Shown here piece after piece: positions 9,120 to 17,919 of a stretch of 64,000 bases of DNA; the stretch's first letter is position 1; each line of letters opens with the position of its first letter. The notes under the pieces were generated by a model. That model saw only the letters and a program-made list of their open reading frames with translations, was not told the DNA's origin and ran no database searches. The stretch comes from Minwuia thermotolerans (GTDB taxonomy: Bacteria > Pseudomonadota > Alphaproteobacteria > Minwuiales > Minwuiaceae), in assembly GCA_021604565.1 (NCBI GenBank), contig BQJF01000013.1:1-64000 (forward strand), in the 5' to 3' direction. The position numbers and the translations under genes are program-made.

Positions 9120-10256
9120 ATGACAGGGCTGACCGAGGACCAGATCGCGTTTCAGGACGCCGCGCGCAGCTTCGCGCAGGCGGAGATGGAGCCCCACGCC
9201 AGCCAGTGGGACGAGGAGAAGATCTTCCCCGAGGACACGCTGCGCCAGGCCGCCGAACTCGGCTTTGCCGGCATCTATGTCGATCCCGCGCACGGCGGAT
9301 CGGGTCTCACCCGCGTCGATGCCGCCGTGATCTTCGAGGAGCTGGCGGCGGGCTGCACCTCCACCGCCGCCTATATCTCCATCCACAACATGGCGAGCTG
9401 GATGATCGACCGTTTCGGCGATGATGCGGTGCGGGCCAAGTTCCTGCCGAAGCTCTGTTCCATGGAGTGGTTCGCCAGCTACTGCCTGACGGAGGCGGGC
9501 GCAGGCTCCGACGCCGCCAGCCTGAAGACGAAGGCTGTGCGCGACGGCGATGAGTACGTGCTGAACGGGGCCAAGGCCTTCATCTCCGGCGGTGGTCGCT
9601 CCGACGTCTATGTCGTCATGGTGCGGACCGGCGAGGCCGGGCCTAAGGGCGTCACCTGCATCGCGGTGGAGAAGGACACGCCCGGTCTCAGCTTCGGCGC
9701 GCAGGAGCGCAAGATGGGCTGGAATTCCCAGCCAACCGCGATGGTCATGTTCGACGACTGCCGGGTGCCTGTCGCCAACCGCATCGGCGACGAGGGGCAG
9801 GGCTTCAGCATCGCCATGGCCGGTCTGGACGGCGGACGCATCAATATCGGCGCCTGCTCCATCGGCGCCGCCCGCGCTTCGCTGGAGCGCACCATTGCCT
9901 ACGTCAAGGACCGCAAGCAGTTCGGCCAGGCCATCGCCGGGTTCCAGAACACCCAGTTCAAGCTGGCCGACATGGCGACGGAACTGGAGGCGGCGCGGAT
10001 GATGATCCACGGCGCAGCGGCCAAGCTCGACGCCGGTGCCGCGGACAAGACCGTCGCCTGCGCCATGGCCAAGCGCTTCGCCACCGACACCGGCTTCAAC
10101 GTCTGCAACGACGCGCTGCAGTTGCACGGCGGCTACGGCTACCTGCGCGACCACCCGATCGAACGCTACATGCGCGACTGCCGCGTCCACCAGATCCTGG
10201 AAGGCACCAACGAGATCATGCGCGTGGTGATCAGCAGGCAATTGCTGAAGGATTGA
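9120..10256 (+). CDS. Acyl-CoA dehydrogenase, isobutyryl-CoA dehydrogenase-like
   Basis: A 378-residue flavoenzyme of the acyl-CoA dehydrogenase family, with the N-terminal helical domain, the FAD-binding middle domain ([15 protein letters not shown] at about residues 120-135) and the C-terminal helical domain. The end of the protein, [18 protein letters not shown] then [11 protein letters not shown], contains the expected catalytic Glu. The middle ([34 protein letters not shown]) matches ACAD8-type isobutyryl-CoA dehydrogenase of valine catabolism best. ATG 9120 follows GGGGGAGGAAG. The other valine-pathway genes (mmsA, mmsB, enoyl-CoA hydratase) are not adjacent, so substrate assignment is by resemblance only. 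Confidence 0.83.
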   Translation: MTGLTEDQIAFQDAARSFAQAEMEPHASQWDEEKIFPEDTLRQAAELGFAGIYVDPAHGGSGLTRVDAAVIFEELAAGCTSTAAYISIHNMASWMIDRFGDDAVRAKFLPKLCSMEWFASYCLTEAGAGSDAASLKTKAVRDGDEYVLNGAKAFISGGGRSDVYVVMVRTGEAGPKGVTCIAVEKDTPGLSFGAQERKMGWNSQPTAMVMFDDCRVPVANRIGDEGQGFSIAMAGLDGGRINIGACSIGAARASLERTIAYVKDRKQFGQAIAGFQNTQFKLADMATELEAARMMIHGAAAKLDAGAADKTVACAMAKRFATDTGFNVCNDALQLHGGYGYLRDHPIERYMRDCRVHQILEGTNEIMRVVISRQLLKD

Positions 10257-10276
10257 GGCCAGGGCTTTTCAGCGGT

Positions 10277-11467
10277 CTAGTGGCGCGTCCGCGCAATCGC
10301 GGCCTCCAGCGGTGCGCGCAACGGCTTTTCGGTGACCCTCCGCGTCTCCAGATCAATCCACCAAAAAATGCGGGAGTCGTTGAAGGCGGTCATGGTCGCC
10401 ATTCGGCCATCACCGGTGACCGCAACCTCGCTTGGACCATAGCCTCTTGGCGGGCGAAACTGATCAACGATCTTGCCATCACGCCCCACATACAGGGCGA
10501 ACTTGAGATGCGTCCTGTCATAGTTGCCAGCGGCATCTGTCGTGTGTTCTCGAAAGACAAACGAACGCCCATCATGCGAGGCGCGCAACGAGTCTGTGCG
10601 GTAGTTGCTCTGCGAAAGACGAGGGCCTTTGAAGTAGGGCGGGTCGGGAAAAAGGGGAGAATAGCTGCCCTTCAGAGGGTCAATAATGCCGCCCCAGAGT
10701 CCATGCGAAAGGAAGGGGTCTTCATTGGGGGTACCCATGTGAGCATAGATCCCCTTCGGCGTTGCAGTCAGATAGGCGAAGGACGAACGACCGTCGATTT
10801 TTTCCTGTAGATCAAGCTTTCTCTCGACCTGCTTTCCATCTTCAAATTCGACATAGCCTAAATGATTTGCGCTTTTGCCGTAGAAATTCAGGATTTGCGG
10901 CATCCGCCATTTGCCACCCGGTCGGGCAACAGCCGCCTCATGGCGGTAACCGAAGTAGATTCGACCCGAAGCCGGGTCAAAGGTAGGAAACCCGCGGACC
11001 TTCCGTGCGCCCCCAAGCCGCTTGGGGAAGCGTCGATCATAGACAACTTCGCCATCGTTGGTGACCAACTGAAAACTTCGGTTCTCGCGATCAATGACTC
11101 CTACATTGAGTCCCAGTTCTTCTGGTCTGCATTCCTGCGCCCAGCAATGCTGGATGACCGCCAGGAAGCGGTCGTCGGGGGAAAAACTGGCCGAATGGAA
11201 CTCGCGGGGCGGCGGCGCGATGTGCAACTCGATGCTTTCGGTCGCCATGTCGTAGACCGCCACCGAGTATCGTGTCCTGGTCTTCTCATCCGCGCCGAGC
11301 TTGTGGAAGTCAAACACCATGTAGCGCCCGTCGCTGGAGAGCACCGTGCGCTTGATCTGGTAGGGATCGAGCACCTTCTGTGCCTGGGCAGCGGAAGTGA
11401 GGAACAGCATGGCGAGGCCGAGCAGCAGCCCAGTGCATGGCTGCAGCAACCTGTAGGGAACTGTCAT
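10277..11467 (-). CDS. Exported beta-propeller-like protein of unknown function
   Basis: A 396-residue protein with a clear signal peptide (about 20 hydrophobic residues ending SAAQAQ). The mature part has repeated blade-like blocks such as SSDGRYMVFD, SPDDRFLAV and VTGDGRMATMTAFNDSR, as in TolB/WD40-type periplasmic propellers. I recognise no catalytic motif. ATG 11467 is chosen because the signal peptide begins there; the longer upstream frame reads through an intergenic repeat. The gene is visibly richer in A/T than its neighbours, particularly at 10,500-11,100, which suggests recent acquisition. It is convergent with the acyl-CoA dehydrogenase gene. Confidence 0.6.
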   Translation of the reverse strand: MTVPYRLLQPCTGLLLGLAMLFLTSAAQAQKVLDPYQIKRTVLSSDGRYMVFDFHKLGADEKTRTRYSVAVYDMATESIELHIAPPPREFHSASFSPDDRFLAVIQHCWAQECRPEELGLNVGVIDRENRSFQLVTNDGEVVYDRRFPKRLGGARKVRGFPTFDPASGRIYFGYRHEAAVARPGGKWRMPQILNFYGKSANHLGYVEFEDGKQVERKLDLQEKIDGRSSFAYLTATPKGIYAHMGTPNEDPFLSHGLWGGIIDPLKGSYSPLFPDPPYFKGPRLSQSNYRTDSLRASHDGRSFVFREHTTDAAGNYDRTHLKFALYVGRDGKIVDQFRPPRGYGPSEVAVTGDGRMATMTAFNDSRIFWWIDLETRRVTEKPLRAPLEAAIARTRH

Positions 11468-11780
11468 CCGGTGGCCCTCCGCTGCTCTCCCGGCACGCGT
11501 TGCGCCGCGCCTGATAGATGAGGCCGCAAGCGTCGGTTGCAAGCTTTTCGTGCCCTGATCGGCGCCGGGCAGGCCGGTAGCCATTTGAATGGTCGGCGAC
11601 TGGACTCGCGGGTCAAGCCCGCGAGCGCCGTGGGTATGTGGAGGAACAGGAGTGTCTTCTGCATCGCTCCCACTCCACCAACGCCGTGCCCGTGCCTGAC
11701 CCGGGTACCCATGGTGCCGCACCGGAGGAGGAGACCGATCAGGCGGGTATCCCGCAGGAACGCTGGAAAGAAGGCGCCGG
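11468..11780. other. Non-coding stretch with palindromic repeat material
   Basis: This 313-bp gap between two minus-strand genes has no convincing ORF. It contains the CTCGCGGG/CCCGCGAG palindrome at 11605-11625 and, around 11690-11725, a GC-rich segment with the palindrome GGGTACCC. Frames through it give a 'GLDPRV'-like pseudo-peptide typical of alphaproteobacterial intergenic repeats. The promoter of the propeller gene should lie near its right-hand start. Confidence 0.5.
11605..11625. repeat. Palindromic (REP-like) unit
   Basis: CTCGCGGG-TCAAG-CCCGCGAG is a perfect 8-bp stem with a 5-nt loop in an intergenic region. This is the form of the short palindromic elements scattered in alphaproteobacterial genomes. 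The copy number elsewhere cannot be seen here. Confidence 0.5.
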
Positions 11781-12236
11781 TCAGCCTTTGGCGAGGAGCG
11801 CCTGCGGGTTTGCGGAATCGAAGACCACCGGCGTGTCCAGGTTGGCGTGCAGCCAGACGCGGTAGTGGTCGATCAGGCCGTCTCTCAGGCGGAAGAAGCT
11901 GAAGGCGGTGCAGGAGAATTCCTTTCCGGTCGGAGTCTGGCCAAGCCACGGGCCGGTGAGCTTGCCGGTGAAGGTCCATTTCGCCATCACCGCATCATCG
12001 CCCGCGACGATCTCGTTCACCGTGACCGACAGGCCACTGATGTTGCGGCGGAAGCCCTTGGCGTGGGCCACCAGTCCGGCGCGGCCCGGGGGGCCATTGA
12101 AGGCCTGATTGGCCTCATCGATCATGTCCGGCTGGGCCAGTTCCTCGATCAGCTCGAGGCGGCCGTTGGTCACGACTTCCTCCAGGTAGGTTTCCATCAC
12201 CTGTCGGGGGGTGCGTTGCGGCGTGCTGGTCATCAT
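11781..12236 (-). CDS. SnoaL-like / NTF2-fold ester cyclase family protein
   Basis: A 151-residue single-domain protein of the SnoaL-like (NTF2 superfamily) type. Typical landmarks are RQVMETYLEEVV at the N-terminus, PPGRAGLVAHAKGFR, MAKWTFTGKLTGPW, and FSFFRLRDGLIDHYRVWLH near the end. These proteins are small cyclases or isomerases, or catalytically inert binding folds; the substrate cannot be assigned. Two ATGs lie in tandem; ATG 12236 has AGGA six nt upstream and is preferred to 12233. The longer frame upstream translates an intergenic repeat and is rejected. It has no evident operon partner. Confidence 0.72.
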   Translation of the reverse strand: MMTSTPQRTPRQVMETYLEEVVTNGRLELIEELAQPDMIDEANQAFNGPPGRAGLVAHAKGFRRNISGLSVTVNEIVAGDDAVMAKWTFTGKLTGPWLGQTPTGKEFSCTAFSFFRLRDGLIDHYRVWLHANLDTPVVFDSANPQALLAKG

Positions 12237-12277
12237 GACATGTCCTGTTGTTCTGTTCCGACTGAACGAAGACTCTC

Positions 12278-12413
12278 CTTCCCCCTTGATGGGGGAAGGT
12301 CGGGTAGGGGGTGAATCGGCGAAGCCGACTGACGATTGATCCACAGCGCGATGGCCTTCGGATTCACCCCCCGATCGACCGATGCGCGGTCCCTTCCCCC
12401 GCTAGGGGGAAAG
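12278..12413. repeat. Inverted pair of REP-like elements
   Basis: Left arm 12278-12317 has CTTCCCCC-TTGAT-GGGGGAAG and ends GGGGGTGAATC. Right arm 12361-12413 is the same design on the opposite strand: GATTCACCCCCC, then CTTCCCCC-GCTA-GGGGGAAAG. The arms face each other across about 43 bp. The pseudo-peptide PSPIKGEGE read through the left arm is a familiar by-product of such repeats. It lies between the SnoaL gene and gcdH and may act as a two-sided terminator or mRNA stabiliser. Confidence 0.65.
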
Positions 12414-12447
12414 AACCCGCAACCGGTCATGGCCCGATGTCAGGGCC

Positions 12448-13638
12448 TCAGAAGAACGCCTGCAGGCCGGTCTGGGCGCGGCCCAGGATCAGGGCGTGGA
12501 CGTCGTGGGTGCCTTCGTAGGTGTTCACGGTCTCCAGGTTCATCAGGTGGCGCATCACGTGATATTCCTCGTGAATGCCGTTGCCGCCGTGCATGTCGCG
12601 GGCGGTGCGGGCGATGTCGAGGGCTTTGCCGCAGGAGTTGCGCTTGATGATGGAGATGGACTCCGGCGGGCATGCCCCGGCGTCCTTCATCCGGCCCACA
12701 GCCAGGCAGCCCTGCAGGCCCAGGGCGATCTCCGTCTGCATGTCGGCCAGTTTCTTCTGGATCAACTGGTTCTGCGCCAGCGGACGGCCGAACTGCTTGC
12801 GGTCCATGGTGTAGGTCCGCGCGGCGTGCCAGCAGAACTCAGCCGCACCCAGCGCACCCCAGGCGATGCCGAAGCGGGCGTTGTTGAGGCAGCCGAAGGG
12901 GCCACCCAGGCCGCTGATGTTGGGCAGCAGATTCTCTGCCGGGACAAAGACATTGTCCATGACGATCTCGCCGGTGATGGAGGCGCGCAGCGACAGCTTG
13001 CCCTCGATCTTCGGGGCCGACAGCCCCTCCATGCCCTTTTCCAGCACGAAGCCGCGGATCTTGTCGTCGTCGGTCTTGGCCCAGACCACGAAGACATCGG
13101 CGATGGGAGCGTTGGAAATCCACATCTTGGCGCCGCTGACGCGATAGCCGCCATCGACGGACTTCGCGCGGGTCTTCATGCCGCCCGGATCGGAGCCATG
13201 GTCCGGTTCGGTCAGGCCGAAGCAGCCGACCCATTCACCGGAGGCCAGCTTCGGCAGGTACTTCTCCCGCTGCGCCTCGTCGCCATAGGCGTAGATCGGG
13301 TGCATGACCAGCGACGACTGAACGCTCATCATGGAGCGATAGCCGCTGTCGATGCGTTCCACCTCCCGCGCGATCAGGCCGTAGGTCGTGTAGTTCACAC
13401 CGGCGCAGCCATAGCCGTCGATGGTCGGACCCAGCAGGCCGAGTTCTCCCATCTCGCGGAAGATGTTGCGGTCGGTCTTTTCCTCCCGGAATGCCTCGAT
13501 CACGCGGGGCATCAGCTTGTCCTGGGCATAGTCGCGCGCGGTGTCGCGGACCATGCGTTCCTCTTCCGTCAACTGACTGTCCAGGTCGAACGGATCTTCC
13601 CAGTTGAATGCGGCTTTCGTCTTCGTCGGTGCGTTCAT
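12448..13638 (-). CDS. gcdH: Glutaryl-CoA dehydrogenase
   Basis: A 396-residue acyl-CoA dehydrogenase that oxidises and decarboxylates glutaryl-CoA to crotonyl-CoA in lysine and tryptophan breakdown. Landmarks are [18 protein letters not shown] at the N-terminus, [15 protein letters not shown] in the flavin domain, [15 protein letters not shown], and the catalytic region [18 protein letters not shown] with Glu before GTHD, the pattern specific for this subfamily rather than other acyl-CoA dehydrogenases. ATG 13638 follows AGGAG. It lies 28 nt downstream of the RidA gene on the same strand, so the two are probably co-transcribed. Confidence 0.93.
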   Translation of the reverse strand: MNAPTKTKAAFNWEDPFDLDSQLTEEERMVRDTARDYAQDKLMPRVIEAFREEKTDRNIFREMGELGLLGPTIDGYGCAGVNYTTYGLIAREVERIDSGYRSMMSVQSSLVMHPIYAYGDEAQREKYLPKLASGEWVGCFGLTEPDHGSDPGGMKTRAKSVDGGYRVSGAKMWISNAPIADVFVVWAKTDDDKIRGFVLEKGMEGLSAPKIEGKLSLRASITGEIVMDNVFVPAENLLPNISGLGGPFGCLNNARFGIAWGALGAAEFCWHAARTYTMDRKQFGRPLAQNQLIQKKLADMQTEIALGLQGCLAVGRMKDAGACPPESISIIKRNSCGKALDIARTARDMHGGNGIHEEYHVMRHLMNLETVNTYEGTHDVHALILGRAQTGLQAFF

Positions 13639-13666
13639 GCCATCAGGCTCCTGCTCGGCGCGGTGA

Positions 13667-14059
13667 TCAGTCAGGGATCACGGCGGTGGTCTCGATCTCG
13701 ATCTTGGCGCGGTCTTCCATCAGCGCGGTCACTTCCATCACCGCCATGGCTGGAAAGTTCTTGCCGAAGCAGTCGCGAAACGCCTGTCCGACGTCACGGG
13801 CCGCATCCAGGTATTCCCGCTTGCTGGTGACGTACCAGGTCATGCGAACCATGTGCTCCGGCCCGGCCCCGGCTTCCTGCAGCACGCGCAGGGTATTGGC
13901 GAAGGCCTGGCGGGCCTGACCGGCGAAGTCATCGGTCTCGAAGACCTCATCGCCTGTCCAGCCGATCTGGCCGGCGACGAATACCATGGACCCGCGCGCG
14001 ACCACTCCGTTGGAGTATCCCTTGGGGCGTTTCCACTCCGGTGGATTGATGAGTTGCAT
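13667..14059 (-). CDS. RidA/YjgF family enamine-imine deaminase
   Basis: A 130-residue Rid-superfamily protein; members form trimers that hydrolyse reactive enamine/imine intermediates released by PLP or flavin enzymes. Typical features are [17 protein letters not shown] near the N-terminus, [19 protein letters not shown] in the middle and a conserved end ([21 protein letters not shown]). The catalytic Arg of true RidA (usually in an R-AAV type motif) is not obvious, as this is a Rid subfamily with [15 protein letters not shown] 14059 has GGGAGG upstream; the longer frame lacks one. It leads gcdH by 28 nt, suggesting damage control in the same amino-acid catabolic operon. Confidence 0.88.
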   Translation of the reverse strand: MQLINPPEWKRPKGYSNGVVARGSMVFVAGQIGWTGDEVFETDDFAGQARQAFANTLRVLQEAGAGPEHMVRMTWYVTSKREYLDAARDVGQAFRDCFGKNFPAMAVMEVTALMEDRAKIEIETTAVIPD

Positions 14060-14119
14060 CCCTGTCCTCCCACGACCTGTTGTCCGGTCAGTTCTAGTCC
14101 GTCCGGCGACCAGCGGCAA

Positions 14120-14767
14120 TCAGCGTGGCGGCAGACGTCTCGGGTCCAGGCGGGCGAAGGGCAGGATTGCGAAGCCCAGCACACAGGCGTTCAGCATGTG
14201 CCACATGAAGTGTGTGCCGCTGGGAAAGGCCTCGCAGACCGGCGCATCGATTGTCCGGAAGAAGAACGACGGAACGAAGCAGGCTATGCCGATGGCAACA
14301 TCCCGACCGGCCGGATGCCCGCGCAGGATCAGGATCCCGGCCATCAGGACACCGGTCGCGAACGGGCCGAGGTATGCAGCCCCTTCCACGGGCACGAAGC
14401 TGCCCAGAACGAACGCGGCCACGATCATGCCGACAGGCCAGAGCGCGGCAAGCCACCAGCCCTGGCGCAGCCAGGCACGGGCGCTGAACAGGATCGCGGC
14501 CAGCAGGCAGAGCGTCAGCGCCAGCGAGTCGAGGATGACCCCGATGGTATTGGCAAAGCTGTGGAAGATCAGGCTGCAGATTCCGGTGGCGAACAGCAGG
14601 ATGACCAGTGTGCGCAGCATCCAGGATCGGTCACGGCCATGGCGCCGGGAAATTCGCCAGAGCCAGAAGGCGGCGATCATGAAGGCCAGGTTGGTGACCG
14701 CGTTCAGCGGTTCCCCCAGCAGTCCGGGGGCGACGCGTTCGCAGTAGCTGTCGATATAGTCGTACAT
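14120..14767 (-). CDS. Ceramidase-family membrane hydrolase
   Basis: A 215-residue integral membrane protein with about seven hydrophobic helices, matching the alkaline ceramidase family. The signature residues are present: MYDYIDSYCERV...LGEPLNAVTNLAF (Glu and Asn), GICSLIFHSFAN (Ser and His with a following Asp) and the C-terminal THFMWHMLNA (His pair) that would complete the zinc site. It would cleave an amide-linked lipid; whether bacterial ceramide or another N-acyl lipid is unknown. It starts 4 nt after the UbiH-type gene stop on the same strand, so the two are translationally linked. Confidence 0.85.
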   Translation of the reverse strand: MYDYIDSYCERVAPGLLGEPLNAVTNLAFMIAAFWLWRISRRHGRDRSWMLRTLVILLFATGICSLIFHSFANTIGVILDSLALTLCLLAAILFSARAWLRQGWWLAALWPVGMIVAAFVLGSFVPVEGAAYLGPFATGVLMAGILILRGHPAGRDVAIGIACFVPSFFFRTIDAPVCEAFPSGTHFMWHMLNACVLGFAILPFARLDPRRLPPR

Positions 14768-14771
14768 GATC

Positions 14772-15974
14772 TCAGGCTCTCAACAGGGCAGGGCGATCGC
14801 CAACGTCACCCATGGCATGGCGCATGAAGAACCGGCGCAGTGGGCCGGAACGATGTACAGCGGCCAGACCCAGGTCCCGCGCCAGTCTGACGGGCGGCAG
14901 GTCGTTGGAGAACAGGCGGTTCAGGATATCCGTGACTGCCGTCAGCGCCACGGAATCGGTTCTGCGCCAGCGTTCGTATTGTGTCAGCACACTGGCGTCG
15001 CCCAGGTCCAGCCCAAGCTGCGCCGCATCCGTCAGGCATTCCGCCAGCGCCGCCACATCGCGCAGACCCAGGTTGAACCCCTGACCGGCTATCGGGTGAA
15101 TGCCATGCGCCGCATCCCCGACCAGGGCCAGCCGGTCGGAGCGGAAGGCATGGGCCAGGACAAGGCTCAGCGGATAGCGGAAGCGATCACCGACGACATG
15201 CACCGGCCCCAGGAAGTCGCCGACCCGGCGCTGGATCTCCGCGGTGAAGTCCGCCTCCGGCAGTTCCATGAATGCGGGTGCCAGGTCACTGCGTTCGGTC
15301 CAGACCAGCGATGCGCGGTTGGCGGTCAGCGGCAGGATGGCGAAGGGGCCCGCGGGCAGGAACCGTTCATGCGCGATGCCATGGTGGCTTTCCGCGTGGG
15401 CGATGGTGCAGACAATGCCGTCCTGCGGGTAGCGCCACTGCAGGGTCTCGATCCCCGCTTCCTGGCGCAGGCGTGACATGCGTCCGTCCGCCCCGACACA
15501 GAGCTCGGCACGGACAATGTCACCGTCGCTCAGCACCGCCTCGACCCCGGCGGGGGAGCGCTTCATGCGGCCGACGGTGACCGATGCCTTCAGCGTGACG
15601 CATTCAAGTGCCGCAACGGTCTGGAACAGGGCCAGCCGGGTGAACCTGTTCTCCACCATCTGGCCCAGCGGCTCGTCGCCCACGTCCCGGTGATCATAGT
15701 GCAGGAACAGCGGCGCATTGCCGTCGGAAACCCGGATCTCGTTGATCGGCTGCACGTCGTCGATCCGTCCCGCTATGCCCAGGCGATCCAGCATCCGCCA
15801 GCTTGCGGCGGCGATGGCGGAGGCGCGACCATCGAAGGGCGGCGCGACATGCTCCGCGGGCGATTCACGGTCCACGATCACCGTCGCGATCCCGGCGCGG
15901 CCCAGCGCGGCGGCAAGGCTCAGCCCCACCAGGCCGCCCCCAACGATCAGTACACGTGCATGAATGTCTGTCAT
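14772..15974 (-). CDS. UbiH/UbiF/COQ6-family FAD-dependent hydroxylase
   Basis: A 400-residue flavoprotein monooxygenase for ring hydroxylation in ubiquinone synthesis. It has the N-terminal ADP-binding motif VLIVGGGLVGLSLAAALG, the middle CVGADGRMSRLRQ (DG motif) and the signature ALVGDAAHGIHPIAGQGFNLGLRD, which contains the GD motif. ATG 15974 is chosen because it starts directly before the Rossmann strand. Which ring carbon is hydroxylated cannot be told from sequence, so no symbol is given. The ceramidase gene follows with a 4-nt gap; the MaoC hydratase gene is divergent, sharing about 128 bp of upstream DNA. Confidence 0.88.
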   Translation of the reverse strand: MTDIHARVLIVGGGLVGLSLAAALGRAGIATVIVDRESPAEHVAPPFDGRASAIAAASWRMLDRLGIAGRIDDVQPINEIRVSDGNAPLFLHYDHRDVGDEPLGQMVENRFTRLALFQTVAALECVTLKASVTVGRMKRSPAGVEAVLSDGDIVRAELCVGADGRMSRLRQEAGIETLQWRYPQDGIVCTIAHAESHHGIAHERFLPAGPFAILPLTANRASLVWTERSDLAPAFMELPEADFTAEIQRRVGDFLGPVHVVGDRFRYPLSLVLAHAFRSDRLALVGDAAHGIHPIAGQGFNLGLRDVAALAECLTDAAQLGLDLGDASVLTQYERWRRTDSVALTAVTDILNRLFSNDLPPVRLARDLGLAAVHRSGPLRRFFMRHAMGDVGDRPALLRA

Positions 15975-16102
15975 GACGGCAGTGTAGCCAAACCTGCGCA
16001 GGTGCAACATGCGACCTTCGGGCCTTGGCGGGGCGGAAGTGATTGTGCTCTATAACCGTCAGGGCCATGGCGGCAGCAGTGCATTGCGGAGGAGCGGCAA
16101 GG

Positions 16103-16558
16103 ATGAGTACGGCAACGGGGACCATCACCGAAAAGGGCAAGACCTGGTATCTGGATGACATCGAGGTCGGGATGGTCGGCAGCTATACCGCCGAGGTGAC
16201 GGAAGATCTGATCCAGGCCTTTGCCGACGCATCCGGTGACGACAATCCGCTGCACCTGGACGAGGACTATGCGAAGACAACGATGTTCAAGGGCCGCATC
16301 GCCCACGGCATGCTGTCCGCCAGTTTCCTGTCCACGATCTTCGGCACCATCTTCCCGGGGCCGGGCTGCATCTACATGTCCCAGAACGTGAAGTTCACCG
16401 CGCCGGTCCGCATCGGCGACGTCGTGACCGCGACGGCAGAGGTGGACGAGGTTCTGGCCGACAAGGGACGTGTACATTTCAACTGCGTCTGCATGGCCGG
16501 TGACCGGAAGGTCGTTGTCGGCGATGCCTGGATCATGCCGGCGCGTCGGGGCAAGTGA
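16103..16558 (+). CDS. MaoC-like (R)-specific enoyl-CoA hydratase
   Basis: A 151-residue single hot-dog domain. The hydratase-2 motif is complete: FADASGDDNPLHLDEDYAK (catalytic Asp and His) then GRIAHGML. It hydrates trans-2-enoyl-CoA to (R)-3-hydroxyacyl-CoA, as PhaJ does to feed polyhydroxyalkanoate synthesis, or acts in fatty-acid or amino-acid catabolism. ATG 16103 is chosen for the GGAGGAGCGGCAAGG region upstream and domain fit. Its last 4 nt overlap the GTG of ribF (GTGA), so the two are one operon. No pha genes are visible nearby, so the PhaJ role is only inferred. Confidence 0.88.
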   Translation: MSTATGTITEKGKTWYLDDIEVGMVGSYTAEVTEDLIQAFADASGDDNPLHLDEDYAKTTMFKGRIAHGMLSASFLSTIFGTIFPGPGCIYMSQNVKFTAPVRIGDVVTATAEVDEVLADKGRVHFNCVCMAGDRKVVVGDAWIMPARRGK

Positions 16559-17505
16559 GCGGCGACATGCGTATCGCCCGACTGAGCGGCGTTGCACCGG
16601 CCGGGTGCCGGGGGGCCGTTGTGGCGATCGGCAACTTCGATGGCGTTCACCGTGGTCACCGGGTGCTTATCTCCCGCGCGCAGCAGATTGCCGCGACGCT
16701 TGGGCGTTCCGCAGGCGTCCTGACGTTCGAGCCGCATCCCCGGGAATATTTCGCCGCCAGGGCGCCGGCCTTTCGCCTGACCAATTTCCGCGCCAAGGCC
16801 ATGAGCCTGTGTGATGCGGGTGTCGAGGTCATGGCCGTGGCTCCCTTCGGGCGGGCAATGGCGGAAATGAGTGCCAGCCAGTTCATCGACGAGGTTCTGG
16901 TCCGGCGGCTGGGCGTGGCGCATGTCGTGGTCGGCTATGACTTCGCCTTCGGTCACAAGCGGGCAGGCAATGTCGCCCAGTTGCAGGCCATGGGTCAGGA
17001 GCGCGGCTTTGGCGTGACGGTGGTGGAGCCGGTGCGGGAGGGGGAGGAGGTCTTCTCCTCGACCCGAATCCGCGATGCTCTCTGGCAGGGTGCGCCACGC
17101 CGTGCCTCGGCGCTGCTGGGGCATGACTGGGAAGTGCATGGCCGCATCATCAAGGGCGATCAGCGGGGCCGGACAATAGGATTCCCCACAGCCAATGTGG
17201 AACTGGGCGGCTACATCGAGCCGCAGTTCGGTGTCTACGCCGTGCGCATCGGCTGGAGTGAGGATGGCCAGAACGTCTGGCATGGCGGTGTCGCCAATCT
17301 CGGGCGGCGTCCCACTTTCGACAAGTCGGACGTGCTGCTGGAGGTGCATGTCCTCGACTTTGCCGGTGACCTCTATGGCCGCCATGCGCGGGTGCGGTTT
17401 CTCGATTTCATCAGGCCGGAACAGAAGTTCGACGGCCTCGACGCCCTGAAGGCACAGATCGCGGCGGATGCCGACAGCGCCAGAAGCATCCTGGCGTCAT
17501 CCTGA
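16555..17505 (+). CDS. ribF: Bifunctional riboflavin kinase / FAD synthetase
   Basis: A 316-residue enzyme that makes FMN and then FAD. The N-terminal adenylyltransferase domain has VAIGNFDGVHRGH (about 23-35), LTFEPHPREYF and SSTRIRDAL. The C-terminal flavokinase domain has GRTIGFPTANV and GVYAVRI, with Glu in LLEVHVLDF. GTG 16555 overlaps the MaoC stop; the next in-frame ATG (16567) lacks a ribosome site and would lose four residues only. Length matches the family. Several flavoproteins occur in this window, but no FMN riboswitch precedes the operon. Confidence 0.95.
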   Translation: MSGDMRIARLSGVAPAGCRGAVVAIGNFDGVHRGHRVLISRAQQIAATLGRSAGVLTFEPHPREYFAARAPAFRLTNFRAKAMSLCDAGVEVMAVAPFGRAMAEMSASQFIDEVLVRRLGVAHVVVGYDFAFGHKRAGNVAQLQAMGQERGFGVTVVEPVREGEEVFSSTRIRDALWQGAPRRASALLGHDWEVHGRIIKGDQRGRTIGFPTANVELGGYIEPQFGVYAVRIGWSEDGQNVWHGGVANLGRRPTFDKSDVLLEVHVLDFAGDLYGRHARVRFLDFIRPEQKFDGLDALKAQIAADADSARSILASS

Positions 17506-17511
17506 CGGCTG

Positions 17512-17847
17512 TCAGCCGCCGCGGATCGCACGCTCCACCATCCACAGGGCCAGCGCTTCGCCCGTGACGGTATCCGTGAACGCCAGACCGGTACCGCTGG
17601 CCCGGTGACTGATGACGCGCGCTTCCAGCGGCGCGTCGAATCCCGTGACCTGAACTGTGCAGGTGCCGCCCTCCGCGGATGCCACGACCGGGCTGGCCAG
17701 CAAGCCACCTGCCGAGACGTTGATCGCCACATGTTCCAGCGAGCCGCCCTCGGGGAGCGTGATCGTCACGGGCAGGCCGACCCGGGTGCGGACGAACCGT
17801 CTGCGTTCCCTGGCGGGTGGCGGGGCAACTTCCTCAAGCTCTGTCAT
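17512..17847 (-). CDS. PilZ-domain protein (putative cyclic-di-GMP receptor)
   Basis: A 111-residue stand-alone PilZ domain. The first motif is an Arg-rich stretch (RERRRFVRTRV, containing RxxxR), followed about 30 residues later by NVSAGG (the D/NxSxxG motif), the two halves of the c-di-GMP site. No other domain is present. ATG 17847 is chosen; the upstream in-frame ATG at 17868 adds seven residues without an evident SD sequence. It is convergent with ribF, only 6 bp apart. Which process it controls cannot be inferred, as no motility or polysaccharide genes adjoin it. Confidence 0.82.
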   Translation of the reverse strand: MTELEEVAPPPARERRRFVRTRVGLPVTITLPEGGSLEHVAINVSAGGLLASPVVASAEGGTCTVQVTGFDAPLEARVISHRASGTGLAFTDTVTGEALALWMVERAIRGG

Positions 17848-17919
17848 GAAACGATCATAAGGCCGCATGAGGTATCATGTCACCGCAATCTCGCAACGTG
17901 CGCGGATGCTTGCTGATTA

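Noticed and set aside
8433-10241. 602-residue minus-strand ORF spanning the HD gene and the acyl-CoA dehydrogenase gene
   Set aside because: It runs antisense to the acyl-CoA dehydrogenase and out of frame through the HD gene; composition is typical of a GC-skewed shadow frame.
11464-11979. Minus-strand ORF across the repeat region between the propeller and SnoaL genes
   Set aside because: It crosses the SnoaL gene in another frame and translates palindromic repeats; no SD sequence or domain.
12233-12344. N-terminal extension of the SnoaL gene (PSPIKGEGE-type peptide)
   Set aside because: This peptide is the translation of a REP-like repeat; ATG 12236 has the ribosome site.
16011-16102. Possible FMN riboswitch before ribF/MaoC
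   Set aside because: None of the conserved FMN-element blocks is present in this short region.
17506-17518. CGGCTG-T-CAGCCG palindrome between ribF and the PilZ gene as a two-way terminator
   Set aside because: The 1-nt loop is impossible as drawn and there is no T tract; kept out of the feature list.
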